Part shown: positions 6,451 through 7,737 of the stretch, piece after piece
Numbering within the stretch: the first letter of the stretch is position 1
How the letters are laid out: every line of letters begins with the position of its first letter
Source of the DNA: Erysipelothrix sp. UBA3383
GTDB taxonomy: Bacteria > Bacillota_I > Bacilli_A > Erysipelotrichales > Erysipelotrichaceae
Reading direction: 5' to 3'
Assembly: GCA_002358955.1 (NCBI GenBank)
Contig: DEPV01000095.1
Location: 1,621 to 9,357, forward strand
DNA length: 7,737 nt
Position numbers and translations under genes: made by a program
Notes under the pieces: model-generated
What the model was told of the DNA's origin: nothing
Seen by the model: the letters and a program-made list of their open reading frames with translations, nothing else
Databases searched by the model: none

Positions 6451-7737
6451 ATGATTCAAAGAATAAGATACAATCATCTATGTTGAGATGGTATTGATCT
6501 TTAATTTGTTTGGCAGATAATGATAAATTAACACCTTCCAGACTCATGGCATGGATTTTAAAGATGCAATCATCTTCGATCATGCTTTTATAAATGGATG
6601 TTTTTAAGAGATCATCTCTACCCTCACAGTTGTAAGTTAACACTTGAAGTCCTGAATCCTTAATCTTATTCATAAGTTTCAGGTCAGTTTTATTGATGGT
6701 ACGGGCATTGATCAGACCAATGTCCAAATTGTTGATTTTAATTTTTCGTTCCAGACTTTTAACGGAAGGACCAAATGTAATAATGATTCCTTTAGAATCT
6801 TTATTGAATGGAATGACTTCATCCCACACATCCTCAAAGTTTAGGACTTCCTGCTCAATGCGTGCACTGCTTGCAGGAATGCGCAAGATTGTAAACTTGC
6901 CCTGGTTTAAAGCATATTCGAGTAAGTATGATGCTTCGTTCATATCTTTAGCCATCAATACTTCAAATTCTTTTAGGTTGGCAGTGAGTGGAAAATCATA
7001 AATACCATGATATAGACTTGCAGGATAGGTGCTCAGTCCAGCATCACGAATGATAATCACAAGTGAGTTCATCAGATGCACATGGTGTTGCAATTGATTC
7101 ATCAACGCAGGTGCATTTTTAGAAGTCACTGATAGTACAGGTTTACTGTTTGCATCACTCAGTCCTGCCAGCATGGTAACCATCAAATCAATGGATCCAT
7201 TAATCGTATGATAGCGTTCAGGATATTCATATTGAAAGGCTTTAAAGTGATCTTTAGGATACTTAACATCGTTGATGAGTGTAATATCATCATGCAATGT
7301 CATAACAGTATCTAAGGTTTCTAGATAATCAGAGTAGTTATCTGGTCGGTCTTGATCAGTTTTAAAAGCTGGGAATTCAAGTTTACGAAACTCCTTCTCT
7401 TTCACGCGTGTTTGCACATGAATGATGTGGGGGCCGGTCATGGTTAAGGATAGTTTGAATATTTTACTTAAATCTCCTAAGTGTTGACCATTTATGGGAC
7501 CGTGATAATCAAAACCAAAATGCGAAAAGATTGTTGGTTCAATGACTGCATCCTTAATCGCATCACGAAATTGTGTGAGTGATTCCAGTAAGGGTCTGGA
7601 GATACGGCTGGAATTTAAAACATTTTTCATATCACGTTTGGTATCTGTATACACCTTCGAGATACGAATGCTTTTAATTGCTGCATCAACTGAGTTGTAA
7701 TGGCGTAAGAGTGATTTTTGTTCATCTAATAAGACCA
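6449..7737 (-). CDS. Divergent 1-deoxy-D-xylulose-5-phosphate synthase homologue, partial at its 5' end
   Basis: The frame is open from the right edge (first whole codon 7735) to a TAG at 6449, giving 429 residues, about the last two thirds of a DXS-length protein. A GTG at 7654 is internal and not the true start. Family marks are GFDYHGPINGQHL (like GFxYLGPIDGH) at 7513-7475, YPERY...VTMLAGL in the pyrimidine domain (about 7222-7160), RDAGL...HGIYD (7048-6995) and a transketolase C domain with LINARTINKTDL. Key positions are changed: the LNDNEMS cofactor loop reads LLDEQKS, the AEQH catalytic glutamate is isoleucine (7192-7190), and DRAG...DGPTH reads RDAG...PASLY. The GTGL loop and the HG motif of the linker are missing. 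The frame is intact, so it looks maintained. It is probably not a normal DXS: a pseudoenzyme or altered activity is inferred. The symbol dxs is withheld for that reason. Confidence 0.8.
   Translation of the reverse strand, partial: VLLDEQKSLLRHYNSVDAAIKSIRISKVYTDTKRDMKNVLNSSRISRPLLESLTQFRDAIKDAVIEPTIFSHFGFDYHGPINGQHLGDLSKIFKLSLTMTGPHIIHVQTRVKEKEFRKLEFPAFKTDQDRPDNYSDYLETLDTVMTLHDDITLINDVKYPKDHFKAFQYEYPERYHTINGSIDLMVTMLAGLSDANSKPVLSVTSKNAPALMNQLQHHVHLMNSLVIIIRDAGLSTYPASLYHGIYDFPLTANLKEFEVLMAKDMNEASYLLEYALNQGKFTILRIPASSARIEQEVLNFEDVWDEVIPFNKDSKGIIITFGPSVKSLERKIKINNLDIGLINARTINKTDLKLMNKIKDSGLQVLTYNCEGRDDLLKTSIYKSMIEDDCIFKIHAMSLEGVNLSLSAKQIKDQYHLNIDDCILFFES

Noticed and set aside
1..7737. CRISPR arrays, tRNA or rRNA genes, and SOS boxes
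   Set aside because: I looked for regular repeats, cloverleaf-like segments and the Firmicutes LexA motif and saw none; the promoter of the repair operon lies outside the window.

Overview
The window looks like a low-GC Firmicutes-type chromosome. The genetic code is standard: TGA closes recN, dinB and xerD at tight gene overlaps, and the Trp codons I checked are TGG, so this is not a TGA=Trp mollicute. The order dxs-like, recN, dinB, xerD, deoB recalls pieces of the Bacillus dxs-tlyA-argR-recN and xerD-deoB neighbourhoods, but packed into one operon and lacking tlyA and argR. An Erysipelothrix-like member of the Erysipelotrichia is my best guess. It rests on gene content and overall feel, not on a search.

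Layout. Positions 1-158 (minus) hold the N-terminus of an exported or membrane-anchored protein of unknown function that runs off the left edge. Positions 159-778 are a 620-base divergent intergenic region. It is mostly featureless, but it contains a possible decayed insertion-sequence end, several small palindromes, and a strong promoter embedded in a cluster of one-base-centred inverted repeats. That promoter drives a plus-strand RelB/RelE-type toxin-antitoxin pair (779-1289). A GC-rich hairpin with flanking T-runs (1354-1390) is placed to end transcription from both sides.

The remainder (1394-7737) is one minus-strand operon, read from right to left: a 1-deoxyxylulose-5-phosphate synthase homologue (5' end outside the window), recN (SMC-like repair ATPase), dinB (Y-family DNA polymerase IV), xerD (tyrosine recombinase for chromosome dimer resolution), deoB (phosphopentomutase) and a 70-residue two-helix membrane protein. 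The recN/dinB, dinB/xerD and xerD/deoB stop and start codons overlap by 1-4 bases, so translation is probably coupled. The operon promoter is not in the window.

The operon joins DNA damage handling (RecN for breaks, Pol IV for bypass, XerD for dimer resolution) with pentose phosphate/nucleoside salvage (DeoB). The most unusual point is the DXS homologue. Its fold can be followed along its whole visible length, but nearly every catalytic and cofactor-binding position I could align by eye is replaced, while the reading frame stays intact. It may be a pseudoenzyme or an enzyme with a changed function. The second point of interest is the symmetric operator-like array over the relBE promoter.
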